From: Toxonevra muliebris
Taxonomy: Eukaryota > Arthropoda > Insecta > Diptera > Pallopteridae
DNA length: 64,000 bases
Reading direction: 5' to 3'
NCBI GenBank assembly: GCA_963691655.1
Contig: OY829329.1
Coordinates: 8,260,708-8,324,707 of the forward strand
The notes beneath the pieces are model-generated. The model worked only from the letters and a program-made list of their open reading frames with translations, had not been told where the DNA came from and did no database searches. The translations under genes were made by a program, and so were the position numbers. Positions 36,960 through 49,494 of the stretch are shown piece by piece (the first letter of the stretch is position 1; each line of letters starts with the position of its first letter).

Positions 36960-38165
36960 ACTCAAAATGGTGATCAAAAAAATTCAAAAGCTAACAAATT
37001 TGGTTGGTCATTTCGAAGCCGCCATTTTGAATTTTGAAATTTTGATCAAAGATTCGGATTTAGCCTACCCAAAAATACCGCCGAGTAAACAGTTTCAGTG
37101 AGATTAGAAAAAATAAAAATATCTTGGTCGCCATTTTGAAGTCGCCATTTAGAATTTTCAAATTTTGACCACATATTCGGATTCAGAGACCCCAAAAAAC
37201 CCGAAGAAAAAATTTTCCAGCCAGATTCGTTGAATAAAACATTTTTTGAAAGCCATTTTGAAGTCGCCATTTTGAATTTTAAAATTTTGATCAAAGATTC
37301 GGATTCAGCAGCCCCAAAAACCCCCAGAAAAAAAATTTTCAGTCAAATTTTTTAAAGGAAAAATGTTTTGGTCGCCATTTTGAAGCCACTATTTTTAAAG
37401 TTTTATATTTTGATCAAAGATTCTGATATATAGAATCCAAAAACTTGTTAGTAGGAATTTTCAGTCAAATTCGTTAAAAAATTAAAAATTTTTTTGGTCG
37501 CCATTTTGAAGCCGTCATTTCGATTTTTAAAATTTTTACCAAATATTCGAATTCAGCGACCTCAAGGACCTCCAAGTAAGCATTTTCAATCAAATTCGAC
37601 GATTTATTAAAAATTTGTTGGTCGCCATTTTGAATTCGCCATTTTGAATTTTCAAATTTTAACCAAAGTTTCGAATTCAGCGACCTCAAGAAGCCCCGAA
37701 GAAAAATTTTCAGTCAGATTCATTGAATTAAACTTTTTTTGATCGCCATTTTGAAGCCGCCATTTTGAATTCTAAAATTTTGATCAAAGATTCAGCGGAT
37801 TCAGCGACCCCAAAAACCTTGGAGAAAGCATTTTCAGTCAAATTAGTTAAACTAAAAATTTGTTGGTTGCCATTTTGAAGCCGCCATTTTGAATTTTCAA
37901 ATTTTAACCAAAGATTCGAATTCAGCGACCTCAAGAAGTAAGCATTTTCAATCAAATTCGACGATAAATCAAAAATTTGTTGGTCGCCATTTTGAATTCG
38001 CCATTTTGAGTTTTCAAATTTTGATCAAAAATTCGGATTTGAAGACCCCAAAAATCTTGGAATAAGCCTTTTCAGCCAGATTCGATAGATTTAAAACTTT
38101 TTTGATCGCCATTTTGAAGCCGCCATTTTGAATTTTAAAATTTTGATCAAAGATTCGTAAACATT
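36960..38165 (+). repeat. About 121-bp satellite with paired GCCATTTTG motifs, array B
   Basis: About ten units with GTCGCCATTTTGAAGCCGCC followed by ATTTTGAATTTTCAAATTTT, TCAAAGATTCGGATTCAGCG, ACCCCAAAAACC and TTTTCAGTCAAATTCG. CGCCATTTTG anchors recur about every 121 bases from 37018 to 38117. The architecture, unit length and orientation match array A at 10.8-11.9 kb, though the sequence between the motifs is diverged. Short peptide frames inside are artefacts. Confidence 0.88.
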
Positions 38166-38189
38166 TACAGCCAGATTGGTATACTGTTT

Positions 38190-39060
38190 TCCCTGCTCTC
38201 TAATTCTTTTCTTCTCACCAACCCGCTTTGTACTCGTTTAACCCACTTCTTCCCACTTTAAGTATTTTCTTCATACACTAAACTATTTCTTCGTTTTTGT
38301 ATTTCTGCTTCTGCACGGCACTTTCTTTTCCTTCAATGTACATCTTCTTCTGAATATTGCTTCCACACTGAGACTACTTCTTCTTCATTGAGACTTTTCT
38401 TATTTACTATCTAAACAGTTTCTTCTTATCTGAGTCTCTCCTTTCTCACTAAGTTTCTTTGTACTTCTCTAACTCATCACTGAAGCTCTTCTTTATAGTT
38501 TGAACCTCGCCTTCCTTATCAGAATCGTTTTTTTCGGGGATGAACCTCTTCTTTCGGTATTGAACCTTACGTCTTTGTTTTCATGGAGCTTTTTCTCCCT
38601 ACCCTGAAACTCTCGGTTATCTGCTTTCCACAGGGAATCTCTTCTTCTTACAATGAATTTCTTTTATGGGTAACTGTGAACCTCTCTTCCTACTGTGAAT
38701 ACTTTTTTTTTTTGTCTCCACTGTGAACCTCTTCATACTCACTGGACTCGTTCTTCCTACTCTGAATTTTCTGTTCCTATTTTGAATCTGTTCTTCTTTT
38801 TGAACATGTTTTTTTTTTGAACTTGTTCTTCCTGAACTTCTTCTTCTTTTCCAAACTTGTTCTTTTTTTCTAAACTTATTTTTCTTCCTGAACTTCAGTT
38901 ACTTTCTTGACTTGTTTTTCTTTCTGAACATCTTCTTCTTTTCCAACTTTTTTCTTTCTAAACTTTTTTTTCCCCCCTGAGCCTCTCTATCTTTTTGAAC
39001 ATTTTCTTCCTTTCAGAACCTCTTCTTCTAACTTTAGAACTTTTTCTTTCTGACTGTGTA
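38190..39060 (+). repeat. Degenerate pyrimidine-rich array
   Basis: CT-rich sequence with recurring words such as CTGTGAACCTCTTC, TTGAACTTGTTCTTC and CTGAACTTCTTCTT at roughly 20-base spacing. It starts directly after the 121-bp array B. No coding content. Confidence 0.65.
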
Positions 39061-40055
39061 TTTAATTCAAATATGGTATATTTTATTTTACAAAATTAGT
39101 TGAAATAACAATAATTCCTTCCGGCGTATCAACTGACTTTACTTTTCACGCCTAAATAATTTCACCTGGGTAACCCACATCCAGCTCTCCTCGCCGCACC
39201 ATCACTCGCCAGATAATAAATGCCAAACCACGTCATTAAAAGGAAACCATAAATTTATGGGTAATTTGATATTAGTTAAAAATATTATGTGGGCGCTTAT
39301 TTATTATTGACTTGTTTTTTTTTATTATATTTTTCTCACTAATTTCTTAATTTCACAAGCTTATAAATTGCCAAATTAAATATTGTATTTTAATTAAACG
39401 CGGATTTTAGGCTGCCATTGTCGCTGCATAGCAAATGCAAAGTGCATAAGGGCACGTGACTGAAATAAAATGAAATTCATTTAGGAAAATGCATACATCC
39501 ATTAAAATGTTCTGTATATATGTGTGTGTGTATATGTTAATGTATTTATGTGTGTTTGTGTGTGTGTGGATTTGTAATAAAAATATTTATGACAAAAGAA
39601 TTTTTTAATAATAATAAAAATATATCTAAATATATAGAAATAAGTGGAAAAACGAAAACGCATAAAAAAGAATTGAACGCTTTTAAATGCTAAATGCTTA
39701 ATTAGTTGCATACTTTATGGCTTAAAATGTATACATACATATATGTATAAGTGTGTGTGTTGCGTGTGAGAGATAGTGTGGGTATAGCCGTTATGGGCTG
39801 TGGTGGATTCAGAGGGGGTTATAGGGGTACATCGCCTACCAAAAACTTAAATTCCGTTCAAAATCTTTCAGCAGCACAACTGCTCGCTTCAAGTCGAATA
39901 ATTTTTGAGCTTCTGACGAGGCCCTCAGCTAGGTTTATCCTGTCGCTGACGAGTGCTTCTTGAGGTGGGCATTTAGAGAAACTAACGAGGGTCTTGTTGG
40001 TATTGTAACCTTTTGCCTCACGAGTCTAACATGTTGCGGTACCTCAGTCCTTATG
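39061..40055. other. Noncoding DNA, possible repeat end at 39801
   Basis: No supported gene. TG-rich tract near 39517-39567. GGTGGATTCAGAGGGGGTTA at 39801-39820 resembles 22880-22895 and may be the left end of the repeat whose body is the composite array that follows. The short open frame at 39751-39963 is unsupported. Confidence 0.5.
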
Positions 40056-40590
40056 GAAGCTAACCTTCATGACGGGGATTGGAGAAGTGGGCATGGTATC
40101 TCCCATGCAAACCTGAATTTTCATCGTAGGAACTGCTTGTAGTACAGTACTAAGATTTTGTACGAAAGTAATATTCATTCAAGGCTTGGAAAAATGGGCG
40201 TGGTACCTCCCATACAAATCATATGCTTATTTGAGTATATCTCTCGAACAATACACAATATAGAACTGAAATTTCGTACAACGACGTAGTATGACAATGT
40301 CATACTACAGAAAAGATTTGAGTGGGATTGGAAAGGGGGGTGTGGCACTTCCCATACGACTTCAATCTTCATTATGAGATATCTCAGAAAGCATTTGTAG
40401 TACGGTTCTAAGATTTGGTATGCAAGGTTATAGTGGAGTGTGAGTTCTTAATGTCAAATGGGCGTGGTTCCTTCAATACAAACTGAAAATACAACATGAC
40501 GAGATATCTCAGGAACTATTTGTAGTACGGAATATCTTTGGAACCATTTATGTACAGTCCAGTACTGAAATTTTGTACAATGGCTTTTTT
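40056..40590 (+). repeat. GGGCGTGG degenerate repeats
   Basis: Four to five degenerate units of about 130 bases containing GGGCGTGGTACCTCCCATAC (near 40090, 40197, 40338, 40459), GAGATATCTCAGGAAC and AGTACTGAAATTTTGTACAA. The same units occur at 57575-57800, where they are likewise followed by a TAC/T-rich array, so this is a dispersed composite repeat. Confidence 0.85.
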
Positions 40591-41266
40591 AAATACATTT
40601 TTACTACTTTTTTCATACTACTTTTTTTTACTACTTTTTTATACTACTTTTTTTTACTACTTTTTTTCTACTTTTTTTACTACTTTTTTCCTATTTTTTT
40701 TTTAATTCTTTTTTCTACTACTTATTTTACTACTTTTTTAATTCATTTTTTATTACTTTTTTTATTTTTTTTTTTTACTAATTTCTTCTACTACTTTTTT
40801 TACTACTTTTTTACTACACTTGTTTTTACTTTTTTCTACTACTTTTTTTACTATTTTTTTTAAATCTTCTTTCTACTACTTTTTTTTACTAATTTTTTCT
40901 ACTATTTTTCGACTACTTTTTTACTACTTTTTTTACTAATTTTTTCTACTTCTTTTTTCTACTACTTTTTTACTTTATTTTTTACTTTATTTTTTACTAC
41001 TTTTTCTACTACCTTTTTTACTATTTTTTTACTACCTTTTTACTACTTTTTTACTACACTTTTTACTACTTTTTTCTACTTTTTTTTTTACTACTTTTTT
41101 TAATTCTTCTCTCTACTACTTCTTTTTACTAGTTTTTTTTACTAATTTTTTCTACTACTTTTTTACTACCTTTTTTATTACATTTTGTACTACCTTTTTT
41201 ACTACCTTTTTTACTACTTTTTTACTACCTTTTTTACTACTGTTTTTACTACCTTTTTTACTGGCT
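40591..41266 (+). repeat. TACTTTTT microsatellite-like array
   Basis: About 680 bases of TACTACTTTTTT words of variable length. The long hydrophobic frames here are products of the repeat. It ends at about 41266, where normal sequence (GGCTCAAGGTG) resumes. Confidence 0.9.
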
Positions 41267-42598
41267 CAAGGTGTTTTTTTTGTAACAAAATTACGCATTA
41301 CTTAAACTTTGTCAGCGGACCGAACAGCGGAGTTGAGTGAAGCCTACCTAGCACGAAATAAAAATATGAAAAAAACGATCCCCGATCCACACCTTACTGA
41401 TTGGGGAAGTGCAGTTTTTTTTCTTTATTTTTTTAAAATTGTTTTTACATTACTTCAACAAGTGTTTTTATTCCCCCTTTGCACCCGCTACTGCCTAAAG
41501 TTGATTATGAAGTGAAAATTTCCATGAAAGAAAGAAAAATAAAATAAAAAAACGTAAAAAAAACCAAAAGGAATGTGTCATCAATTTAATTACGACTTCA
41601 TTAAATGAATCAATAAAAATAAAATGCAACAAAAAATATTTTTATTATTACAACAACAACAGGAGCTAGTTGGTAATATGCTTTATATATGATATATAAA
41701 TAACGAAAACAAAAACCAACAACAATAATAATATAACAAAAGAATTTATTTAAATTTTTTCAATGAACAGCAAATGGCATCAAGTCATAAATTGAAATTT
41801 AAATGCAAACAGAAAGTCATAAAAAAATTAAAAAAAAAATAATAATAATAAAAATAAAATGTCACAAATACATACTAACATATATGTACATATACATACA
41901 AACAAAAATATCTCCACCCATATACAATAATCCAAGGCAAGGCAGTGTCACTGAAAAAGTACGTGAAAGTATCTGACTTTTTTTCTTTTTTTGAATGTAT
42001 TTGTGAGATTCTAAGAATATATTAGCGTCAATATAGCAACAAATTTTTATGTTGCGTGCGTGTTGATCCTTCTGGCATGTTGGTCATGTTGTTGTTGTTC
42101 ATTTTGAGGTTCACAAATGCGATTTAATTTTGAAGTTCTCAAATGCGATTTCTTTTTCCAAGTTCTCAAAACATAAATTGAAATAAAATTAATTTTTATT
42201 TCTTTATTTTATATTTTTTATTACCAAATGCTAATGCCAATGTTAAGCGTTTAAATGCAAGCAAGCAAGCAATTTCTTGCCTGTCTGGGTCTCTCTCTTT
42301 TGTTTCCCACATCAAAAACACACATAATATTTATGACATTTTTGAATGTTACACACAAGTTCGGAATCTGCAATAAGTCACTCGCACACTCACTCACTCG
42401 AACTCGAAAACGCAGTAATTTTCTCCCTCAACAAAAAAAAAAACAAAAATTATAAGAATTGAAGCAAGAAAACGGCACAGTCAGAAGAACAGATAGACAG
42501 ACATTCAGACATATGTAGGCACATAAATATGTATAGAAAAAAGATAATAAATTTTAATTTTGATTTGTTTGCATGTTTATTTTTTTGGCATATCATAG
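41267..42598. other. Noncoding AT-rich DNA
   Basis: No supported gene. The 41309-41515 frame is short and shows no domain. Contains AAT and CAA tracts and ATAC-rich sequence near 41870-41900. Confidence 0.55.
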
Positions 42599-42687
42599 CT
42601 TGAGAATTGATTTGGCGTATATGTATATGAATTCGTATACATATGTATATGAATTCGTATACATATACGCCAAATCAATTCTCAAGC
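42599..42687. mobile_element. Near-perfect 89-bp palindrome (short MITE), copy 1
   Basis: GCTTGAGAATTGATTTGGCG on the left is exactly inverted at the right end, and the arms continue through GTATATGTATATGAATTCG to an ATAT centre near 42643. Only a few bases break the symmetry over about 44-base arms. The same arm sequence occurs in the palindrome at 46321-46395, so it is a dispersed element. No coding capacity. Confidence 0.85.
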
Positions 42688-44263
42688 GACGATATGTATA
42701 TAAGTATGTTTTTATACAATATATTTTTGCATTCTTAATAATAATGAATTGGTCAAAAATTAAATGCAAATTAATTGAATTGATTTATTGCTTTTTTATA
42801 TATTGTACAATTTTATTTTTGTAGTCTTCAATTATATTATTGGTTTTGATTCGATTTGCATTTTTGTTTATAAATATTAAATGTTTTTCTATTACATTGA
42901 TTTCATACTTCAACTATTAGGTTTATGAATGTGAAGTCGATTGTATTTGTTTATACGCTCTTATCTTAAGCAGGTCACTCACTCACTGACTCATTCACTC
43001 ACTGTAAGATGATTAAATTTAATGTGTGCTGCTGTTGCACAGATGCAAGTGTTACTCATTAGTTTTTTTTTTATTTATTTTTTTTTTAAATTTAGTTCAT
43101 TGTTTTTCTCTTCTTCTTTTTTTTGTGAAATTTATTTTCTTGTGCAATTAAATAGCTTTTAATTTTTATAATTATTTAAAATAACAACAGCTAGCTTCAT
43201 TTTTTATTTTCTTTCTCATCTTCAGTTTTAATTGCTAATTTATTTTGTGCATGCATGAGCAGAGAAACTTTTTTGCCTGCAGTAAGCAAAACTATTACAA
43301 TTGATTTAAGATACTAACTAACTAACTATGCAGAAAAAGAGAATGAAAGACATTTTTTTTTTTTTTTTTGTTTGTTTGTTAAATTAGCAAACACACAAAA
43401 TTTGGCATATTTATTGGAACCAATGTTGTTTTTAAATGCAAAATAAACTTTTTATTTTAAAGCTAATTGAATTTTTATTTTTTTCTGCTCAGTAAAAATA
43501 AAGGAATTGTTCACATAAAAACTACATGTGTCATGTGGAACACAGTAAAAGAGTAAAAACTTTGATTAAAAGAAAGTTGCCTTTTGAATTATTTCAAATT
43601 AAAAACAAAATATAACTACCTACCAAATGTAAATGCGTGTATAATTGAAAACAGAAAATATCAAAACTCGTGTTTTAAATTTCAAGGAATAATACAATTA
43701 GCTTACGGTGGCTAAAAATATGAAATAAATATTTTTAATTCAATATTCTATAGATACGCCACATTTAGTTGTTGCTTTTCTCTTGTTAACTCTTACTTCC
43801 TCTTAAATGCGAGAGAAACAAAGTACCATGGCGACATAATAACAGTTGACAGCAGCTTCAACTCTCTCTTCTTCTTCTTCTTTCATTTTGTTTTTATATA
43901 AAAGAGACTCAAAACTGTCACTATCTTTGTTTTTGTTTTTGTCTATTTTCCATGCATTTGTTCTTGTATTTTTAACATTTCTGGGTTTTTGTAGCAACAA
44001 AGTAATACGTTGTTATTGTCTTGTTGTACTTGTTGCTACCACCTGGTGTAATTCTGCCTTGTAGTACATGAGAGAGCTGACATCGTTATCGGACTTTTTT
44101 TCATATGAACAAATTTTTTGTAAGGGAATCGGGTTTATGCAATACTAGTCGGCTTTTTCAATCTCATCTTAAATTAACGAATGATAAACTTTAGAGTAAT
44201 TTACTGTTATTGTTAGTCGTATTGTTTTTGCAAGAATTTTGTGTAGTGCAAATGCATAAATAT

Positions 44264-44294
<31 letters not shown>

Positions 44295-45037
44295 TGCTGT
44301 TCATGTTGTTCTTGCATGGTACTAGCTAGAGTTGATTTACTGTTTACTTACTCGTTCTTTTGTATGTATTGCATCAATATCAACACCACATCGATTCTAT
44401 GTTTTTTACACATAAACATACCTAACGCGTCATAAAAGAGTCACTTTAAAAAATATATGTGAGCAATAGACTGAAAATTCATTGTGTTACCAGACTTCAG
44501 AGCTTTCCCTTTTAAAGCTGACTCTGATCTGAATGCATTACTTAATCTTCTACTCGGGTCCCTTACCCAAGCTTATACCTTTCTGGCCATCTATAAGCTA
44601 AAGCGTAATGGGTCGTATTTAGTATGAAAATAATATGAACATCGAGATCATTATTCCCATTGACAGCTGTTCCTTTTCTGAACAAAATATTTGAATACCA
44701 CATGATTTTCATCACTGCTAAACACTGGAACTACTTAGAATCGAACTGCCATCACACTTCTACAGATGTAGAATAAAAGAGTGATTAAATTTTAGAACCG
44801 AAACACCGAGGACATTATGAGTCATAACAATATAACGAATTTCCCATATGAAATTGGCCAACATGCTGGCAAATTTGATTGAATTTGAAATAGTGAAAAC
44901 CAGGCGTTAGAACCGAACTGTCATTGCATTGCCACAGCTCTAGAGCAGCAGAAAGATTGAGTTCTTAAGGCATGCTTTGGTTTTTCAGACCGAATATTTG
45001 TAATATTCAAAATAATTGGCAATGTTAATAAATGGAG
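42688..45037. other. Noncoding AT-rich DNA
   Basis: No supported gene. Holds poly-T at 43351-43369, a (AG)n run at 44269-44294, CACTCACTCACT-type repeats near 42977-43003 and loosely repeated words (TAGAACCGAAC) near 44735 and 44908. Confidence 0.55.
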
Positions 45038-45505
45038 CTACTTACCAGCGGAACTAAAGATTTCGAAATGAGAGTCTGACGTTTTTTGTGCCTTCAAAAA
45101 AATGTTTGAAATATTTATAAAATCACCCTTGTAAATCCGCCACTGAATAAAGGGATAGGTGTATAAGATCTTAATGAGAGTAGTCGAAGTTTTTACTACA
45201 TTCAGACTAGTTTTGCTCTCTAAGGCCAGTAGTTCATAACTCTTAAGGCTGAAGACATAGTCTGCATTTAATATGGGATTTGAGCTACCAAGCGATACTG
45301 AATAATGAAGTCTTGAAATCTTCTTTGGCTTGAAATTTAAATAAAAATACCTACTGCATTTGAAAATTTCGACCAAAAAGCCTGTCATTGTAATCTCGTT
45401 AAAAATACCTACTGCCGACACAAAGGCCACTGTCTTTGGTTTTACTAAAAACGTGGCAACAGATGTAAAATTATGAGTGATGATTACACTCAATATTACA
45501 TTCAA
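45038..45505 (-). other. Unrecognised 155-codon open frame
   Basis: A minus-strand ATG frame of 155 codons, long for this AT-rich DNA and not made of a tandem repeat. No domain, membrane segment or motif is recognised. Near its 3' part it contains CAGTGGCGGATTTACAAG (about 45156-45139), a sequence typical of hAT-like transposon ends, so the frame probably runs across a transposon fragment. It may be noncoding. Confidence 0.2.
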
Positions 45506-45739
45506 ATGTTATTTAGATTTCCTATTCTACATATATAGCTAATTTTTTCAGCTCAAAGCTCTAGAAAACTGTTAACATTCTCACCAGTTTCTTTTGCAAT
45601 TTCTGTGGGAAAGAGGAGAAGGGTAAAATTTCAGATTAACTATAATTCATTGCATATTTAGAAAAACTCGTTTATCAGTCCTATCAATGAAATACAATTA
45701 TACCCATTTAATATATTATTTCTAACTGAAATATAAGCG

Positions 45740-45933
45740 ATCAAGACTTAAGGCGAATTCACCAACCCAGTGCCGTACTCTCTTCTCGTTTTTTTTTATA
45801 TGAAGTTTTTACTCACTCAATTCAATTTCAAACTCATGTAAAAAAAAAACAAAGGAGAGTTCAGTACTCGGTCGGCGAATATGCCTTTATGCCATAATAA
45901 ATCTTCAAAAGAGATTAAAAACTGCAGTTATAA

Positions 45934-45969
<36 letters not shown>

Positions 45970-46253
45970 GCTAAGCATCTCTAAAGCACTAATTTTTAAG
46001 CCTATACCAGCAAGTAAGGTGCTGAGCGCAAGCTCTCACAAACTCACGCATACATTAACAAATGCCTTCAATTGTGTTTGTATGTATATGTTTTAGAAAT
46101 GACTGTAAAACACTCTCACCATGAGGTTTTCCCTCGCAACTGTAAAAAGAGCATTTTCGTATCACTTAAATTGAGTGCATAAAAACTACATATAAAAAAA
46201 AAAAAGAAAAGAGAGCACGGCACTCGTGTCAGTGAATTCGCCTTAATTCTTGA
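45740..46253. mobile_element. TIR element of about 510 bp with nested third terminus
   Basis: TCAAGACTTAAGGCGAATTC at 45741-45760 and, inverted, TCAAGAATTAAGGCGAATTC at the right end (46253-46234). The inverted similarity extends about 60 bases (CAGTGCCGTACTCTC against GAGTGCCGTGCTCTC, then an AT-rich stretch). A third terminus-like sequence, inverted (GAGAGTTCAGTACTCGGTCG, then CGAATATGCC), lies at 45855-45893. A (TC)n run of 29 bases is inside (45937-45965). A fourth end occurs at 52913-52945. No protein encoded. Confidence 0.7.
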
Positions 46254-46320
46254 TTATCACCTTGCTCATAATTTCACCATGATTCTGAATAATGCAGAGC
46301 AAGTGCGTATGCAACAAGAC

Positions 46321-46395
46321 GTCGCCTGAGAATTGATTTGACGTATGTGTGTACAAATTCGTATACCTATACGCCAAATTAATCCTCAGGAGACG
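46321..46395. mobile_element. Short palindromic MITE, copy 2
   Basis: GTCGCCTGAGAATTGATTTG on the left and an inverted GTCTCCTGAGGATTAATTTG on the right, with a GTATACGAATT core. AGACG occurs at both edges (46317-46321 and 46391-46395), a possible 5-bp target duplication. It shares its arm sequence with 42599-42687 but is shorter by one internal GAATTCGTATACATATG-like segment. Confidence 0.75.
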
Positions 46396-48089
46396 AAGAG
46401 TCAAATTATTTCTCGAATTGCATGTCATTGAGGCAAGTTGCTCATCAAAATCTGCTGAAACGAACGCGATTACTCATAAATTTTCCAAAATTTCTTAAGA
46501 TTTTCTGGTATTAAGTAAATAAATAAAATTTTTTATAAATTGATTTCTTTATTTCAAATTATACTTAACTAATTTAATTGCTTTAAAATAGCTGCTAACG
46601 AACTTCAATTAAATGAAAACCCTTTTTCACAAGAATACAAATGATTATTTCTAACATTGTCATTATCATTTACATACATACAAACATACATATATGTATA
46701 GCCTCAAAACAAATAGAAATTTTAAATGATACCAAAAATCTTAATTGTTTGCCTAGCAAGTGAGTATTTGTTTAAGCTCTTTTCTTAAATAAAATTAATT
46801 CTCAAAAGCAAACTGCTTATGCAGTAAATTCCTAAAAAAAAAACAGGAAGAAATAGAAAAACAAATTCAAACTCTACACAAATCAGATACACATCAAATT
46901 GTACTCAGTGCATACAGAGATCTGGGAAGATGATGAAGTAACTATAGAGATTCAAATCCAAATGAAGATTGTTTGCATTGCCAGCATCTCATTAGAATTT
47001 TTCATTTGTCATGATGTTGCATATTGTATGTACGAGTATATAACTAAGTTTATATGTGTAGATATCTAACTATATTTTAGATAGATATGTAGATGCATTT
47101 CTCTAGTGCAACAAGCAGTTGTTGTTGTTGTTGTTGCTATATTCATTTGTCGTCAATTCATGCTTAATTTGAATTTTATATTCTTTTTATTTTTATTTGT
47201 TTTTTTTTTTTCATTTTTATTTTTTTTATTTTCTTCCGAAAAAATTTGTTACTAATTTGTGTCATTGTTATGTTTTATGTTATGATTGTTGTTGTTGTTA
47301 CTATTTGTAAATATATTTCAAATTTCCCAGATTTTTGTTTTTTTTTTTTTCTTTTCGACTTCAGCATCTTTTAGTTCATTTCAGTAAGGTTCGGTTCAGT
47401 TTAGTTTAGTTCAGTTTAGTTGGGTTTGTTTTGTCTATTTACACAATCAGGTGAATATGCAAATAAACATCCGCTGAAGCTAAAACGAAAACTTCAAGTT
47501 TGTCTGTGATATTTGTTGGGGGGGGAGGTTGGTTGAAAAAAAAAAACGAAACGAAAACAAAAACAAATAAAAACAAAACTAAAACTAAAGAACTAGAAGA
47601 AAAACTTTTTTTTTTTGGAGCATTTCTTGGAATAAAAAACAAAAACAAACAACCAAATAAATAAATAAATAAATATGCAGAAGAAGTGTGACAAACGTGA
47701 CTGAGTTGATGCTGATGCTGATGCTAATGTTGTTGTTGTTGTTGTTGTTGGTGGTGACAGTAATGATGACGGTGGTGATGGCAATGCTCGAGGCTTCGGA
47801 ACAAATATAGAACTTATTGTGACACTTTTTGCATACTTTAGTTATACTTACTGCTAGCAGTGAAGAGAAAAATGATATTTTTAAAATATAAAGTGCGGGG
47901 GTGGACGAAACTTAGGGCTTGCTCAGTGCTCAGTGACAGATCAATTAGTAGACATACTAAATTAATAGAATGCCTAATAACTTTACGAGATTAGGTGCTT
48001 GCTTAATCTCAAGGATCATTGTAATATACCCAAGATAGAACTATATAAGGGAGTAGAAAGACAGAACAAAATAGTAACTGAGAAATAGA
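46396..48089. other. Noncoding DNA with GTT and T tracts
   Basis: No supported gene. (GTT)n at 47118-47136 and 47730-47750, a GTTCAGTTTA decamer repeat at 47392-47425, poly-T runs near 47200-47210 and 47336-47350. Short open frames are products of these tracts. Confidence 0.55.
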
Positions 48090-48716
48090 AGGAATGGCAG
48101 GTCGCTCAACCCTGAACTTCTTAGTTTCGTTGATAAGCCTGAGAAGCTCGGGGAGAGGGAGGGAGTGTAAACATTGTTCATACTCAAAATATCACTACCC
48201 AGCACAGCCTTAAACTGGTTCTTGCAAAAGCCAAACAACTCAAGAGATAATGCTCGGTAGTGTCGACTTTCTCAAGGCAGGATTGGCAAATGGGATCGGT
48301 GATAATGCCCATGTTGGCTCGGTGATTGCATCAACTAGTAATCTTAGGTCTTTCGTTTTAAATTTTAGAAGAAATTCCGCTAATTTTCTGTAGAACTTTA
48401 TATTTTTCCAGGTATCAAGCTCAGACCATCTACTTTTGAGGATAGATCCCATAGAGTCGTTGATCTAACGAATGATTTCTTCAGATCTTATGCCAAAATA
48501 AGGTTCCGCGCCTCATGATAAAATCGCACAGCCTACATTGGCCAGTACATCGGCCAATTCGTTCTCTGCAATACCAAAGTGTCCTGGGACCCATTTGAAG
48601 CAGACCTTTTTGTGTTTTTCAACACTATTAAGCTTAGTCTTACATTCGCTGTCTAATTTCGAGAAGCAGACAGGGTTAGCAAGAGTCTTTAGTGCAGCCT
48701 AGCTGTCATTGCAGAC
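48090..48716 (-). pseudogene. Non-LTR retrotransposon 3' fragment (RNase H and zinc knuckle)
   Basis: Minus-strand remnant. Near 48710-48680 an ALKTLANPV segment (second Asp region of RNase H, as in 34.6 kb), then FKWVPGHFGIAENELADVLA near 48600-48540 with the last catalytic Asp. Further on, CQSCLEKVDTTEHYLLSCLA near 48290-48225 is the Cys-Cys-His-Cys motif typical of the C-terminus of these polyproteins. Frameshifts and stops are present. The upstream part of the RNase H is cut off by a hAT fragment starting at 48717. Dead copy, same family as 34620-35105. Confidence 0.8.
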
Positions 48717-48917
48717 CAAGGCCGTATTTAGGGGGGAGATTTTGGGGGTTCGGACCCCCTCACTCCCCCCGAAATGTGAAAACTTTATTCTAATTTTTGA
48801 GATTAATTTCCAATGGTTGGGAAAAAAGTCAAAATAAAATCTATTTAACGATATTTTTTACTTCCATCGGTGTTTTTTTTTCTAAAAAGTCAAATATAAA
48901 AAATAAATTTGAAATCT
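48717..48917 (-). mobile_element. Truncated hAT fragment, same family as 8933-9925
   Basis: Starts CAAGGCCGTATTTAGGGGGG and follows the inverted sequence of the 9725-9925 end (CCCCGAAATGTGAAAACTTT, then CCAATGGTTGGGAAAAAAGT, then AAATCTATTTAACGAT) up to about 48917, where the similarity ends. The other terminus is absent. It abuts a retrotransposon RNase H fragment, as the full copy does at 8.9 kb, but at a different point and in a different family. Confidence 0.8.
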
Positions 48918-49133
48918 TAGTTACACTATGCGATCAAATCCGATTTGTTTTCTTCGACATCAGGTTTGATTACGGATTCAAAAAGAGAAGGTGATACTGA
49001 GCACTCCTGCATTCAAAGTTTTTCTAGGTCAGTAACTGCTTTTGATTTAAAGTTTCGTCCTGAATCAGTTTGAAAAGTTTAAAAAATTAATAAAAAATAG
49101 AAAAAATTATCGGATTCTCCTTGTAAAATTTAC

Positions 49134-49494
<361 letters not shown>

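Noticed and set aside
40573..40863. Hydrophobic open frame resembling a membrane protein
   Set aside because: It is the translation of the TACTTTTT array.
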